DNA from: Flavobacterium sp. 245
Lineage (GTDB): Bacteria; Bacteroidota; Bacteroidia; Flavobacteriales; Flavobacteriaceae
Assembly: GCF_004362055.1 (NCBI RefSeq)
Contig: NZ_SNXB01000001.1
Span: 124,001 to 188,000 of the forward strand
Direction: 5' to 3'
DNA: 64,000 nt
Part shown: positions 24,422 through 33,439 of the stretch, piece by piece
How the letters are laid out: every line of letters starts with the position of its first letter
Position numbering within the stretch: position 1 is the stretch's first letter
Position numbers and translations under genes: made by a program
Notes under the pieces: model-generated
Told to the model about the DNA's origin: nothing
Databases searched by the model: none
What the model saw: the letters and a program-made list of their open reading frames with translations, nothing else

Positions 24422-26926
24422 TTAAAAATAAAACCCAAACGATCCTTTTACTGCAAATTTATTAGCATCTGGAGCATTTAGATAACTTCCTCTCCAAGAA
24501 AAATCAATACGAAAAACTTTGAAAATATTACCAATTCCGGCATTATATTCCCAATACACATTTTCAGGTGCATTATAGGGTTGGCCTGAAGCATTTATCG
24601 CTCTATTCGCATCAGAAATAGTTCCATGAACCGCTTTTATTCCAATAAATTCTCTCCAATTCAATTTTCTCATAAAAGGAACTCTGGCAAATAATCTTCC
24701 ACCAAAATCATGGTTCCATTGTAAAGTTGTATATTGATCTGTAATGAATTCGTAGAAATTCAAGTTACTGAATGTATTTTCAATCGTCCAATACGTCTGG
24801 TTACCCGGAATAACACTCATTAAACCTAACGGAATTGTTCCAAATGTTTTACCGGTTTCAAGAATAATATTTGATCTTCCCAGAGGGCCAATAATGATTG
24901 GCTGTTTATAATAAAGCTGAATTTTTTCGTAAGCAAAATCACTTTCAAAAACACCTTTTAATCCATAACTGAAATTCACAAAAAAGTGACTAAAAGGGCT
25001 ATCAACCAAACTTCTTTCTACTCCATAACCAATAGTTTTTCGGTTTGGCATATACTCAAACTGGATATTAGCTTCTGACTGTCTTACTTTACTTTCTACA
25101 ACTCCCGCAGGATTTGAAGGACTTGGCAAAGTAGTATAATAATCTAAACTAAATGTTTTTGATGCCGATTCTAAGGTTCTATATGAAAAACCGGTTTGGA
25201 CAATAAAATTCTTTTTAGGCTCAATTTCAAAAGAAACATTACTCAAATTAATATTGGTTAATTTTCCGTTGCTTCCCGTTGTAAATAACGCAGAAGACGC
25301 AAAACTTCGTCCCAAAATATCATTTGTAGTGGTTAAACTAGCACCAATTTGTTCAATATCACGCCTATTTCCCCCAGAAATAATGATTCGTTTTTTCTTA
25401 TCAACCATCCATTTTCCAGAAACGCCATATTTAAATTTGTTATCATCAAAACCATATGCAGTATAGGCTTGTACACGCCATGGATCATTTGGCCCAAAAT
25501 ACGTTCGGCCACCGGCGCGTATCCTTAAACCTTCTACTTCATTGTAACCAAATGTGGAGAAAATAGGTCCAAAATCAAAGTTTTTAAACTCGACATAACC
25601 GCTTCCTAAAATGGAGACCAGACTATATAATTGTTTAAATCGCTTGACGGTCTGTAAAGTATCCAGCATTTTATAAATTCCTGCTTCGTCTTTGTTTAAT
25701 TTCTCAAAACGATTTTCATCCCAGAATTCGGGAGGACGGTCGTAAACGGCATTATCTATAAAATTGACTTCTTCTTTATAAAACTTCTCTGGTTTCTGAA
25801 TATTGAATTTATGATTTCTGTATAAAGTCGTTCGTTTTCCATACACTCCTTTTGATTTTTCTTTCTTATTTAAAGCAAAATCAGACATCATGTAGTCACG
25901 TGTCAAAAGGAAAACGGAATCATTCTCGACTTCAAATTCCTGTTCGATATAAATATCTTTCACCCAGTTAATATTGGCACTTTTTGTTACGCCCATATTA
26001 ATTTTCTTGATGGCAAAAGTGGAATCGTTTACCCAAAAATCACCTTTAAAGGTCAATTCATTTTTTCTTCTCGGATAAAAAACAATATTATAACACCATT
26101 TTTTGTCGATATAAGCACTGTCTTTCAGAACATAATTATAGACATCTATTCCGGTTCTTGAAAGCGGACTTGTGAAACTTTTGTCAAAAAATTTAAGATG
26201 ATTATCGTAAATGTTATAATCGGAATAAAGGTCTTTTACGAAAGATAGAATTTGCTGATTTCCGTTGAAACCAGACATTTTATTCCCCGTAATATTTTCT
26301 TTTACTTTCTTTAATTTGTTATCGCCGTAAACATCATAAACCGATTCGTTGATAAAAATTGGCAAATACGTTTTACCAGTAACATCAGAAGTATCAACAT
26401 GTTCAAACACAAACTCCATTCCTTTGAAAAGTTTGTTTTTCATCAAAGCACTGTCAATCGTGTTCATGTCGAACTCGACTTTTTCGTACTTCTGCATTTG
26501 ATATTGATTGAACTGGTAGAGTCCGTTTTTACGTTTTCGTTCCCAAATTTTCCTCAAAATATCCAATGCCGGATTGTTTTTCTTAGAGGTTTTTCCGGTA
26601 TAAATTACCACTTCATTAAGTGCTTCGGCTTCGCCTAAAACAATTTTGAAATTATAATTAACTGCTTTTTCCAAAGGAACCTCTTTATCCGAAAATCCAG
26701 CAGAACTTACTAATAAAGCAGTATAAGTATTAGGTGATTCCAGATAAAAACGTCCATCTTCGTTAGAAACGATTCCGGTATTAGAACCTTTGAAAACGAC
26801 ATTTGCAAAAGGTATCGGCTGATTTGATTTGTCCAAAACAATTCCACTCACTTTTGTTTGTGCAGTTCCAAGATTCACAAAGGCGAATACAAAAAATAGG
26901 CTGAGTAAAATTATTCTTTTTATCAT
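24422..26926 (-). CDS. DUF5686-type exported protein with carboxypeptidase-regulatory-like domain
   Basis: An 834-residue envelope protein. A signal peptide (1-22) is followed by a carboxypeptidase-regulatory-like beta-sandwich at about 25-95 (FANVVFKGSNTGIVSNEDGRF). The rest resembles the DUF5686 family: ALDILRKIWERKRKNGLYQFNQ near 125, then many alternating beta strands, ending in FAVKGSFGFYF with a C-terminal aromatic. An outer-membrane barrel is likely. The function is unknown. It lies downstream of pdhB, separated by a terminator. Confidence 0.82.
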   Translation of the reverse strand: MIKRIILLSLFFVFAFVNLGTAQTKVSGIVLDKSNQPIPFANVVFKGSNTGIVSNEDGRFYLESPNTYTALLVSSAGFSDKEVPLEKAVNYNFKIVLGEAEALNEVVIYTGKTSKKNNPALDILRKIWERKRKNGLYQFNQYQMQKYEKVEFDMNTIDSALMKNKLFKGMEFVFEHVDTSDVTGKTYLPIFINESVYDVYGDNKLKKVKENITGNKMSGFNGNQQILSFVKDLYSDYNIYDNHLKFFDKSFTSPLSRTGIDVYNYVLKDSAYIDKKWCYNIVFYPRRKNELTFKGDFWVNDSTFAIKKINMGVTKSANINWVKDIYIEQEFEVENDSVFLLTRDYMMSDFALNKKEKSKGVYGKRTTLYRNHKFNIQKPEKFYKEEVNFIDNAVYDRPPEFWDENRFEKLNKDEAGIYKMLDTLQTVKRFKQLYSLVSILGSGYVEFKNFDFGPIFSTFGYNEVEGLRIRAGGRTYFGPNDPWRVQAYTAYGFDDNKFKYGVSGKWMVDKKKRIIISGGNRRDIEQIGASLTTTNDILGRSFASSALFTTGSNGKLTNINLSNVSFEIEPKKNFIVQTGFSYRTLESASKTFSLDYYTTLPSPSNPAGVVESKVRQSEANIQFEYMPNRKTIGYGVERSLVDSPFSHFFVNFSYGLKGVFESDFAYEKIQLYYKQPIIIGPLGRSNIILETGKTFGTIPLGLMSVIPGNQTYWTIENTFSNLNFYEFITDQYTTLQWNHDFGGRLFARVPFMRKLNWREFIGIKAVHGTISDANRAINASGQPYNAPENVYWEYNAGIGNIFKVFRIDFSWRGSYLNAPDANKFAVKGSFGFYF

Positions 26927-26931
26927 TTGGC

Positions 26932-26971
26932 AAAAAAAAACTTCATCAATGAATATGACTGATGAAGTTTT
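26932..26971 (-). terminator. Terminator after pdhB
   Basis: AAAACTTCATCA and TGATGAAGTTTT pair around a loop of about 10 bases; on the minus strand it is followed by a run of nine U, 20 bases past the pdhB stop. Confidence 0.85.
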
Positions 26972-26990
26972 ATAAGTATTGTTGATTTTT

Positions 26991-27968
26991 TTATTTGTAC
27001 ATTACTTTCTTTACTGCTTTTACTACATCACCAGCGTTTGGCAACCAGTCTTTCAGCAATACAGGAGAGTAAGGCGCAGGAGTATCAGCTGTTGTGATAC
27101 GCTGAATTGGCGCATCAAGGAAATCGAATGCCTGTTCCTGAACGATATAAGTGATTTCAGAAGAGATACTTGCAAATGGCCAAGCTTCTTCAAGAATTAC
27201 TAAACGGTTTGTTTTCTTAACTGATTTCAAGATCGCTTCATTATCCATTGGACGAACCGTTCTTAAATCGATAATCTCACATGAAATTCCTTCTTTAGCT
27301 AATTCATCAGCAGCAATAAAAGCTTCTTTAATGATTTTTCCGAAAGAAACAATAGTTACATCTGTTCCTTCACGTTTAATATCAGCAACACCTAATGGAA
27401 TTGTGTATTCTCCGTCTGGCACTTCACCTTTATCACCATACATTTGCTCAGATTCCATAAAAATTACAGGATCGTTATCACGAATTGCTGATTTTAAAAG
27501 TCCTTTTGCATCATAAGGAGTTGAAGGAACTACAACTTTAAGACCTGGTGTATTTGCAAACCAGTTTTCTAAAGCCTGAGAGTGAGTTGCTCCTAATTGA
27601 CCTGCAGAAGCAGTTGGTCCGCGGAAAACGATTGGCACATTAAATTGTCCACCAGTCATTTGGCGCATTTTAGCAGCATTATTTATAATTTGATCAATAC
27701 CTACTAAACAGAAGTTGAATGTCATATATTCTACAATCGGTCTGTTACCATTCATTGCAGAACCTACTGCAATTCCTGTAAAACCAAGCTCTGCAATTGG
27801 AGTATCAATTACTCTTTTTTCGCCAAACTCAGCAAGCATTCCTTTTGAAGCTTTATATGCTCCGTTGTATTCTGCAACTTCTTCGCCCATTAAATATATG
27901 GATTCATCGTGACGCATTTCTTCGCTCATCGCTTCACAAATGGCCTCTCTAAATTGTATTGTTCTCAT
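26991..27968 (-). CDS. pdhB: Pyruvate dehydrogenase E1 component beta subunit
   Basis: A 325-residue subunit of the thiamin-diphosphate E1 enzyme of pyruvate dehydrogenase. The N-terminal DESIYLMGEEVAEYNGAYK and IDTPIAELGFTGIAVG (with the TPP-activating Glu) are standard, as is the C-terminal TAD/TPAPYSPVLLKDWLP. The length matches. No E1 alpha or E2 gene is adjacent in the window. A -7 motif TATTTTTG at 28007-28000 on the minus strand lies about 32 bases before the ATG. Branched-chain 2-oxoacid E1 beta is a less likely alternative. Confidence 0.93.
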   Translation of the reverse strand: MRTIQFREAICEAMSEEMRHDESIYLMGEEVAEYNGAYKASKGMLAEFGEKRVIDTPIAELGFTGIAVGSAMNGNRPIVEYMTFNFCLVGIDQIINNAAKMRQMTGGQFNVPIVFRGPTASAGQLGATHSQALENWFANTPGLKVVVPSTPYDAKGLLKSAIRDNDPVIFMESEQMYGDKGEVPDGEYTIPLGVADIKREGTDVTIVSFGKIIKEAFIAADELAKEGISCEIIDLRTVRPMDNEAILKSVKKTNRLVILEEAWPFASISSEITYIVQEQAFDFLDAPIQRITTADTPAPYSPVLLKDWLPNAGDVVKAVKKVMYK

Positions 27969-28460
27969 ATTTATATTGTATGTTGAATTTTCTGAAGAGC
28001 AAAAATAAATATTTTAAATCACTTAAAAGCATAAATTAAGTTTAAAATCGCAGGAACTTTATCCTCTTCTGTACCTTTTAACTTTTTAAAAGGTGTGGCG
28101 CTATTTACGAAATCGATATAATTGTTATTATTCTATTCCAAAAAGCACTTTTTATACAAATGCGCTCTTATTTGTGTAATTATAATTTTCAATTTAGCTT
28201 CTTTAAAACGAAACAAATCAAAATCTAGTATAAATTCACTTCAATTTTAACAGCTGAACGGCCTTTCGCAATTATGAAATTACTAAGAATCAGATGAAAT
28301 AGCTGAATTTTTAATTTTCTAAAGAGCCAAAAGGCACGCCAAATTTCATAATCTTCGAAAACGTAATAGTTTTTAAAAAATATTATGCATGCATAGTATA
28401 TTATTCCGATTTTAATTTCTAAATTTGTCAAAGCATATTACAAATTCAAAATATATACTT
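27969..28460. other. Divergent intergenic region between pdhB and etfB
   Basis: A gap of about 490 bases, AT-rich, carrying outward promoter-like -7 boxes: TATTTTTG (minus, 28007-28000) and TAAATTTG (plus, 28423-28430). Around 28071-28096, ACCTTTTAACTTTTTAAAAGGT is an 8-bp inverted repeat. A minus-strand frame open for 68 codons at 28225-28431 shows no recognisable protein character, so I do not call it a gene. No RNA gene is evident. Confidence 0.45.
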
Positions 28461-29207
28461 ATGAAAATATTGGTTTGCATCAGCCATGTGCCTGATACTA
28501 CTTCAAAAATTAACTTCTCCAATGGTGATTCAGAATTTGATACCAATGGTGTACAATATGTAATAAACCCAAATGACGAATTTGGTTTAACACGTGCAAT
28601 TTGGTTTCAAGAACAACAAGGAGCAACTGTAACTGTTGTTAACGTTGGAGGTCCTGATACTGAGCCAACTTTACGTAAAGCATTAGCAATTGGTGCAAAC
28701 GAAGCGATTCGTGTAAACGCTAATCCAACTGATGGTTTTTTTGTTGCTAAACAATTAGCAGAAGTTATTAAAAATGGAGGTTACGATCTTGTAATTGCAG
28801 GAAAAGAATCTTTAGATTATAATGGTGGAATGGTTCCTGGAATGATTGCTGGAATTTTAGGTTCTAACTTCTTAAACTCTTGTACAAGTGTAACTGTTGA
28901 CGGAAACAATGTAAAAGCAGTTCGTGAAATTGATGGTGGAAAAGAAACTGTAAGCACTACACTTCCTTTAATTATTGGTGGCCAAAAAGGTCTTGTTGAA
29001 GAAAAAGATCTTCGTATTCCAAACATGAGAGGAATTATGACTGCAAGAACAAAAGCGCTAACTATTCTTGAGCCAGTTGACGCTCCAATAAATACAAAAG
29101 CGGTAAAATTTGAAAAACCAGCTCCAAAATCAGCAGTGAAATTAGTTTCTGCAGATAATTTAGATGAGTTAATCAATTTATTACACAACGAAGCGAAAGT
29201 AATCTAG
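28461..29207 (+). CDS. etfB: Electron transfer flavoprotein beta subunit
   Basis: A 248-residue ETF beta subunit that carries electrons from acyl-CoA dehydrogenases. The start at ATG 28461 gives MKILVCISHVPDTTSKINF; an upstream in-frame start would add 12 atypical residues. Nucleotide-binding features such as GANEAIRVNAN, LVIAGKESLDYNGGMVPGMIAG and the C-terminal IPNMRGIMTARTKAL are as in other EtfB. It is followed by etfA after 86 bases that hold a hairpin repeat. The promoter -7 is TAAATTTG at 28423. Confidence 0.95.
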   Translation: MKILVCISHVPDTTSKINFSNGDSEFDTNGVQYVINPNDEFGLTRAIWFQEQQGATVTVVNVGGPDTEPTLRKALAIGANEAIRVNANPTDGFFVAKQLAEVIKNGGYDLVIAGKESLDYNGGMVPGMIAGILGSNFLNSCTSVTVDGNNVKAVREIDGGKETVSTTLPLIIGGQKGLVEEKDLRIPNMRGIMTARTKALTILEPVDAPINTKAVKFEKPAPKSAVKLVSADNLDELINLLHNEAKVI

Positions 29208-29212
29208 TAAAC

Positions 29213-29274
29213 AGTTTTCAGTCTCGGTTTTCAGCCTCAGTTTACAACTTGAAACCTGAAACCTGAAACTAATA
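29213..29274. repeat. Hairpin-forming GTTTCAGGTTTC-type repeat between etfB and etfA
   Basis: Copies of TTTTCAG and TTTCAGG on one side and GAAACCTGAAACCTGAAAC on the other form a long imperfect inverted repeat around CAGTTTACAACTT. The same heptamer theme (AGTTTCA/TGAAACT) is found at 39922-39978. It could affect relative expression of etfB and etfA, but no U-tract follows. Confidence 0.6.
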
Positions 29275-29293
29275 ACCTCTAAACAAAAAAATC

Positions 29294-30262
29294 ATGTCAA
29301 TATTAATATATGCAGAATCTGCAGAAGGAAAATTTAAAAAAGTTGCTTTCGAATTAGCTTCTTACGCTAAGAAAGTAGCAGAATCATTAGGAACTACTGT
29401 AACAGCTTTAACTGTAAATATCAGTGATGTAAGCGAATTAGGCAAATACGGAGTTGATAAAGTTCTAAAAGTAAACAACGATAAATTAGCTGGTTTTACA
29501 GCAAAGGCTTACGCCGATGTCATCAAACAAGCTGCTGAAAAAGAAGGAACAAAAGTAGTTTTGCTTTCTTCTACAACAGATAGCATTTACCTTTCATCAT
29601 TAGTTGCAGTGTCATTAAATGCTGGTTTTGCTTCAAATGTTGTAGGATTGCCATTAAGCACTTCTCCATTTCAAGTAAAAAGAAATGCTTTCTCTAACAA
29701 AGCTTTCAACATTACACAAATCGACACCGATGTAAAAGTTCTTGGTTTAGCAAAAAACTCTTACGGAATTTTTGAAAGCGCAGGAGCTGCAGCTGCTGAA
29801 GATTTCAATCCATCAATTGGTGATAATGACTTTGGTGTAAAAGTAGAATCTGTTGAAAAAGTAACCGGAAAAGTTTCTATCGCTGATGCTGATATCGTAG
29901 TTTCTGGCGGACGCGGATTGAAAGGTCCAGAAAACTGGGGATTAGTTGAAAACTTAGCTGAAGTTTTGGGTGCTGCAACAGCATGTTCTAAACCAGTTTC
30001 TGACTTAGGATGGAGACCTCACAGCGAACACGTTGGACAAACAGGAAAACCGGTTGCAACAAATTTATATATTGCAATAGGTATTTCAGGAGCAATCCAG
30101 CATATTGCCGGAATCAACTCTTCAAAAGTAAAAGTAGTAATCAATAGTGACCCTGAAGCTCCTTTCTTTAAAGTGGCTGACTACGGAATTGTTGGTGATG
30201 CCTTTGAAATTGTACCTCAATTAACTGAGAAATTAAAAGCTTTTAAAGCACAGCATTCTTAA
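29294..30262 (+). CDS. etfA: Electron transfer flavoprotein alpha subunit
   Basis: A 322-residue FAD-binding subunit of ETF. The C-terminal FAD domain shows SGGRGLKGPENW (about 199-210), then GQTGKPVATNLYIAIGISGA and QHIAGINSSK, and ends with IVGDAFEIVPQLTEKL as usual. It forms an operon with etfB. Its terminator follows within 75 bases. Confidence 0.96.
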   Translation: MSILIYAESAEGKFKKVAFELASYAKKVAESLGTTVTALTVNISDVSELGKYGVDKVLKVNNDKLAGFTAKAYADVIKQAAEKEGTKVVLLSSTTDSIYLSSLVAVSLNAGFASNVVGLPLSTSPFQVKRNAFSNKAFNITQIDTDVKVLGLAKNSYGIFESAGAAAAEDFNPSIGDNDFGVKVESVEKVTGKVSIADADIVVSGGRGLKGPENWGLVENLAEVLGAATACSKPVSDLGWRPHSEHVGQTGKPVATNLYIAIGISGAIQHIAGINSSKVKVVINSDPEAPFFKVADYGIVGDAFEIVPQLTEKLKAFKAQHS

Positions 30263-30283
30263 TTTAAGAATTCTTACTAATAT

Positions 30284-30333
30284 AGCTGCCTAAAAACAAG
30301 ATAATCGTATCTTTGTTTTAAGGCAGCTTTTTT
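30284..30333 (+). terminator. Terminator after etfA
   Basis: AGCTGCCTAAAAACAAGAT and ATCTTTGTTTTAAGGCAGCT pair over about 18 positions with one bulge, followed by TTTTTT. The 3' arm includes TATCTTTG, which mimics a -7 promoter box but is explained by the hairpin. Confidence 0.85.
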
Positions 30334-30423
30334 GTTCCATATTTTTTGATTAAAATTGCAGCTTTATTTTCCAATCAAAAATAGTATTAAAATGTGGCTT
30401 AAGTGCCCTTTTTACAATCATAT

Positions 30424-31047
30424 ATGAGTCTAGTAAAATTATCTATAAAAGGAATTTCATACAGTCAAACTCAAAATGGCGCTTATGCTTTAATTTTGAA
30501 CGAAGTTGATGGTGAAAGAAAACTACCTATCGTAATTGGCGCTTTTGAAGCCCAATCGATTGCTATTGCCTTAGAAAAAGAAATAAAACCTCCTCGCCCA
30601 TTAACGCACGATTTATTCAAAAATTTCGCTGAGCGATTTGATATTGTCGTAAAACAAGTAATTATTCATAAACTTGTTGATGGTGTTTTTTACTCCAGCT
30701 TAATCTGTGAAAGAGACAAAATTGAAGAAATTATCGATGCCAGAACTTCTGATGCAATTGCACTAGCTTTACGTTTCAACGCACCGATTTTCACTTATAA
30801 AAATATTCTTGACAAAGCCGGAATTTATTTAAAATCAAATACGGCCGACACAGATCAAGGTTCTCAAGAAATTGATGATGTACTTTCTAATCCGGAGACT
30901 TTTGGTCACGAAGAAGAAACCAATCAATCTGGAGATGTTTATGCAAAACATAGTCTTCAAGAATTGAATGAGCTTTTAGATCAAGCTGTTTCTCAAGAAG
31001 ATTACGAAAAAGCAGCAAAAATTAGAGACGAAATCTCAAAAAGATAG
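30424..31047 (+). CDS. Bifunctional nuclease-domain protein with UvrB/C motif
   Basis: A 207-residue protein. The start is taken at ATG 30424 (MSLVKLSIKGIS); an upstream GTG would add seven poor residues. Residues 1-130 form the bifunctional nuclease (BFN/DUF151) domain, with LPIVIGAFEAQSIAIALE and ARTSDAIALALRFNAPIF typical of it. A linker rich in acidic residues leads to a C-terminal UVR motif (LNELLDQAVSQEDYEKAAKI) of the kind that binds UvrB/UvrC-type partners. The combination is widespread in Bacteroidota. The in vivo substrate is uncertain. Confidence 0.88.
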   Translation: MSLVKLSIKGISYSQTQNGAYALILNEVDGERKLPIVIGAFEAQSIAIALEKEIKPPRPLTHDLFKNFAERFDIVVKQVIIHKLVDGVFYSSLICERDKIEEIIDARTSDAIALALRFNAPIFTYKNILDKAGIYLKSNTADTDQGSQEIDDVLSNPETFGHEEETNQSGDVYAKHSLQELNELLDQAVSQEDYEKAAKIRDEISKR

Positions 31048-31052
31048 AAATA

Positions 31053-31136
31053 TTGTTTAATCGTTGATTTGTTTATTCGTTAAATCGATCAAACAAATTC
31101 ACAATTAAACAAATCAACAAATCAACGATTAAACAA
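31053..31136. repeat. 18-bp perfect inverted repeat upstream of thyA
   Basis: TTGTTTAATCGTTGATTT (31053-31070) and AAATCAACGATTAAACAA (31119-31136) are exact reverse complements, separated by 48 bases rich in further AAACAAAT and TTTGTT copies. The 3' arm ends two bases before the thyA ATG. No terminator U-tract follows. Confidence 0.82.
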
Positions 31137-31138
31137 CA

Positions 31139-31990
31139 ATGAAGCAATACTTAGATTTAGTAAAACACGTTTTAGAAAACGGCAATCAAAAAGGAGACAG
31201 AACCGGAACCGGGACTAAAAGTGTTTTTGGCTACCAAATGCGTTTTGTTTTAAGTGAAGGTTTCCCAATGGTTACAACTAAAAAACTTCATTTAAAATCT
31301 ATCATTTACGAATTGCTTTGGTTTTTAAAAGGAGATACCAATATTAAATATCTTCAGGAAAATGGAGTGAAAATCTGGGATGATTGGGCCGATTCTAATG
31401 GAGACTTAGGACCAGTTTACGGACATCAATGGAGAAATTGGAACAGCGAAGAAATCGATCAAATCACTGAATTGATTAAAGAGCTGAAAACAAATCCTAA
31501 CAGTCGACGAATGCTAATTTCAGCTTGGAATCCATCAGTACTGCCAGATACAAAAAAATCATTTGAAGAAAATGTAGCAAATAACAAGGCAGCTTTGCCT
31601 CCTTGTCATGCCTTTTTTCAATTTTATGTTTCGAGTCCCGATTTAGAAAAAGGAGAAACCAAAGGCAAACTTTCTTGCCAGCTGTATCAACGAAGCGCTG
31701 ATATCTTTTTGGGAGTTCCGTTTAATATTGCTTCTTACGCATTATTAACCATGATGATTGCACAAGTATGTGATCTTGAAGCTGGAGATTTTATCCACAC
31801 TTTTGGAGATGCACATATTTACAATAATCATTTTGATCAATTGGAATTACAGCTTTCTAGAGAACCAAAACCATTGCCAAAAATGATATTAAATCCTGCG
31901 ATTAAAAACATTTTTGATTTTGATTACAATGACTTTACACTTGTCGATTATGAGCCACATCCGGGAATAAAAGGAAGTGTTGCTGTATAA
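31139..31990 (+). CDS. thyA: Thymidylate synthase
   Basis: A 283-residue classical enzyme that methylates dUMP to dTMP using methylene-tetrahydrofolate. [11 protein letters not shown] near 22-32, the active-site Cys in [31 protein letters not shown] and the C-terminal PGIKGSVAV are all present. An insert relative to the 264-residue E. coli enzyme lies before the active site ([17 protein letters not shown] region). It is separated from folA by 936 bases and two other genes. The start codon is preceded by an 18-bp inverted repeat. Confidence 0.97.
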   Translation: MKQYLDLVKHVLENGNQKGDRTGTGTKSVFGYQMRFVLSEGFPMVTTKKLHLKSIIYELLWFLKGDTNIKYLQENGVKIWDDWADSNGDLGPVYGHQWRNWNSEEIDQITELIKELKTNPNSRRMLISAWNPSVLPDTKKSFEENVANNKAALPPCHAFFQFYVSSPDLEKGETKGKLSCQLYQRSADIFLGVPFNIASYALLTMMIAQVCDLEAGDFIHTFGDAHIYNNHFDQLELQLSREPKPLPKMILNPAIKNIFDFDYNDFTLVDYEPHPGIKGSVAV

Positions 31991-31996
31991 AACTAT

Positions 31997-32031
31997 AAAA
32001 AAATCCGCTTAAATTTTAAGCGGATTTTTTT
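31997..32031. terminator. Bidirectional terminator between thyA and the CBM48 gene
   Basis: AAAAATCCGCTTAAA and TTTAAGCGGATTTTT form a perfect palindromic stem with A and T flanks, serving both convergent genes; it overlaps the stop codon at 32030. Confidence 0.85.
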
Positions 32032-32326
32032 ATACTGCTAAAACACTGTTTTCGCTTCCAGCAAAATCATTCCATTTATAAGAATCTGCTTCAGGCTCGT
32101 TCACATAAACGCCGTCAATCAAATACTTAAACTCGTAAATTGCATCTTTCACTAAGTCGTAAGTTGCTTTAAAAGTTCCGTTTTTCAATTTGCTTAAAGT
32201 TCCTTCTTCAGGATTCCAATTATTGAAATCTCCAACTACAGCAGCTGTACTTGCATCTTTAGCATCGACAGAAAAAGTAACTTTCACTACTGGTTTTGCT
32301 TTGATAAATTGTTTCTTTAAAGACAT
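32030..32326 (-). CDS. Glycogen-binding CBM48/isoamylase early-set domain protein
   Basis: A 98-residue single-domain protein. VVGDFNNWNPEEGTLSKLKNGTFKATYDL followed by YEFKYLIDGVYVNEPEADS is the CBM48/AMPK-beta glycogen-binding signature with its Trp and Phe. No catalytic domain is attached. The family often binds polysaccharide or regulates partners; nothing here tells which. It is monocistronic, transcribed toward thyA with a shared terminator. Confidence 0.87.
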   Translation of the reverse strand: MSLKKQFIKAKPVVKVTFSVDAKDASTAAVVGDFNNWNPEEGTLSKLKNGTFKATYDLVKDAIYEFKYLIDGVYVNEPEADSYKWNDFAGSENSVLAV

Positions 32327-32570
32327 AACTATTTAGTTTTTAGATTGATATGCCTAAATTACATAAAATCCGCTGAACTTTTGACACCACAATATCCGAT
32401 TTATGACAATAGCAAAAATGTCTATTTATTTTAATCATATCCATAAATTAATCAATGATAATTTTTTAATTTCAAATTCTTAACTCATTCAAAGGCAAAT
32501 ATTATAGAATCAAAATTCCTTGTTTTCAAAATAAATTTTAACTTTATAACCTCATTTCATTTAATATCTT

Positions 32571-32915
32571 ATGGAAAAAGAAGTACACGAACAATATGAA
32601 TATGCCAGAAGAAGACTCAGACAGAAGAAAATTCTTTATTTTCATTTTGTGCTTTTTCTATTAGGAAGTTTATTTTTATTTGTTGCCAACCGATTTTTTG
32701 GTTTTGGGGCAGAAAGCAATCAAAACTGGTGCATTTGGGGAATTACGATATGGTTCTTTTTGTTTATTCTGCACTTTATAAAAGTTTACATCACAGACAG
32801 ATTCATGAATAAAAAATGGGAAAGAGAACAAATTGACAGACTTGTTGCTTTGCAACAAAAAAGAATCAGTCAATTAGAATCCAAAATAAACGAGGATACT
32901 GAAAATAAAATTTAG
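32571..32915 (+). CDS. 2TM-domain membrane protein
   Basis: A 114-residue protein with two hydrophobic helices, about 24-41 (FHFVLFLLGSLFLFVANR) and 56-73 (IWGITIWFFLFILHFIKV), flanked by charged ends. RRRLRQKKILYFHF at the N-terminus and KWEREQID after the second helix match the 2TM family. A similar domain precedes LytTR or kinase domains elsewhere, but here it stands alone. The gene starts 12 bases before folA, so they are probably co-transcribed. Confidence 0.82.
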   Translation: MEKEVHEQYEYARRRLRQKKILYFHFVLFLLGSLFLFVANRFFGFGAESNQNWCIWGITIWFFLFILHFIKVYITDRFMNKKWEREQIDRLVALQQKRISQLESKINEDTENKI

Positions 32916-32926
32916 TTTAGATTATA

Positions 32927-33409
32927 ATGATTATAATGATAGCGGCTGTAGCCGAAAATAATGCCCTAGGAAAAAACAATGATTTAGTATGGCATTTGCC
33001 CAATGATTTTAAAAGATTCAAAGCACTGACGACAAATCATCATATTGTTATGGGAAGAAAAACTTTTGAAAGCTTTCCAAAACCTTTGCCTAACAGAACG
33101 CATGTAATCATCACCCGTCAGAGCGATTATCATCCTGAAGGCTGTATTGTTGTGGACAGCATTGAAAAAGCTATATCGGTGTGTCCTGAAAATGAAGATT
33201 CTTATATTATTGGTGGAGGCGAAATTTACACTCTTGCATTGCCATTTACTGATATTATTGAAGTAACCAGAGTGCATCATACATTTGATGCAGATACTTT
33301 TTTTCCGAAAATAAGTGAAAAAGAATGGATGCTTGTTGAAAGTGAAGAAAATTTCAAAGATGACAAACATCTTTACGATTACACTTATGAAACTTATATC
33401 CGTAAATAA
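32927..33409 (+). CDS. folA: Dihydrofolate reductase
   Basis: A 160-residue enzyme that regenerates tetrahydrofolate, which thyA consumes. MIAAVAENNALGKNNDLVWHLPNDFKRFK holds the conserved Asp/Trp/Leu-Pro of the substrate site near 20-26; VMGRKTFESFP near 41-51 and IIGGGEIYTLALP near 97-109 bind NADPH. The length is standard. It lies 12 bases after the 2TM gene and ends at an intrinsic terminator. Confidence 0.96.
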   Translation: MIIMIAAVAENNALGKNNDLVWHLPNDFKRFKALTTNHHIVMGRKTFESFPKPLPNRTHVIITRQSDYHPEGCIVVDSIEKAISVCPENEDSYIIGGGEIYTLALPFTDIIEVTRVHHTFDADTFFPKISEKEWMLVESEENFKDDKHLYDYTYETYIRK

Positions 33410-33439
33410 AAAAACATCCTCTTTTGAAGGATGTTTTTT
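33408..33439 (+). terminator. Terminator after folA
   Basis: AAAAACATCCT and AGGATGTTTTT pair around CTTTTGA, starting within the stop codon. Confidence 0.85.

Noticed and set aside
28225..28431. 68-codon minus-strand ORF between pdhB and etfB
   Set aside because: Aromatic-rich, no start-site context, no recognisable domain, and located across the etfB promoter region; likely a chance open frame.
30306..30316. TATCTTTG at 30309 as a promoter for the bifunctional nuclease gene
   Set aside because: It lies inside the 3' arm of the etfA terminator hairpin, which explains the sequence better.
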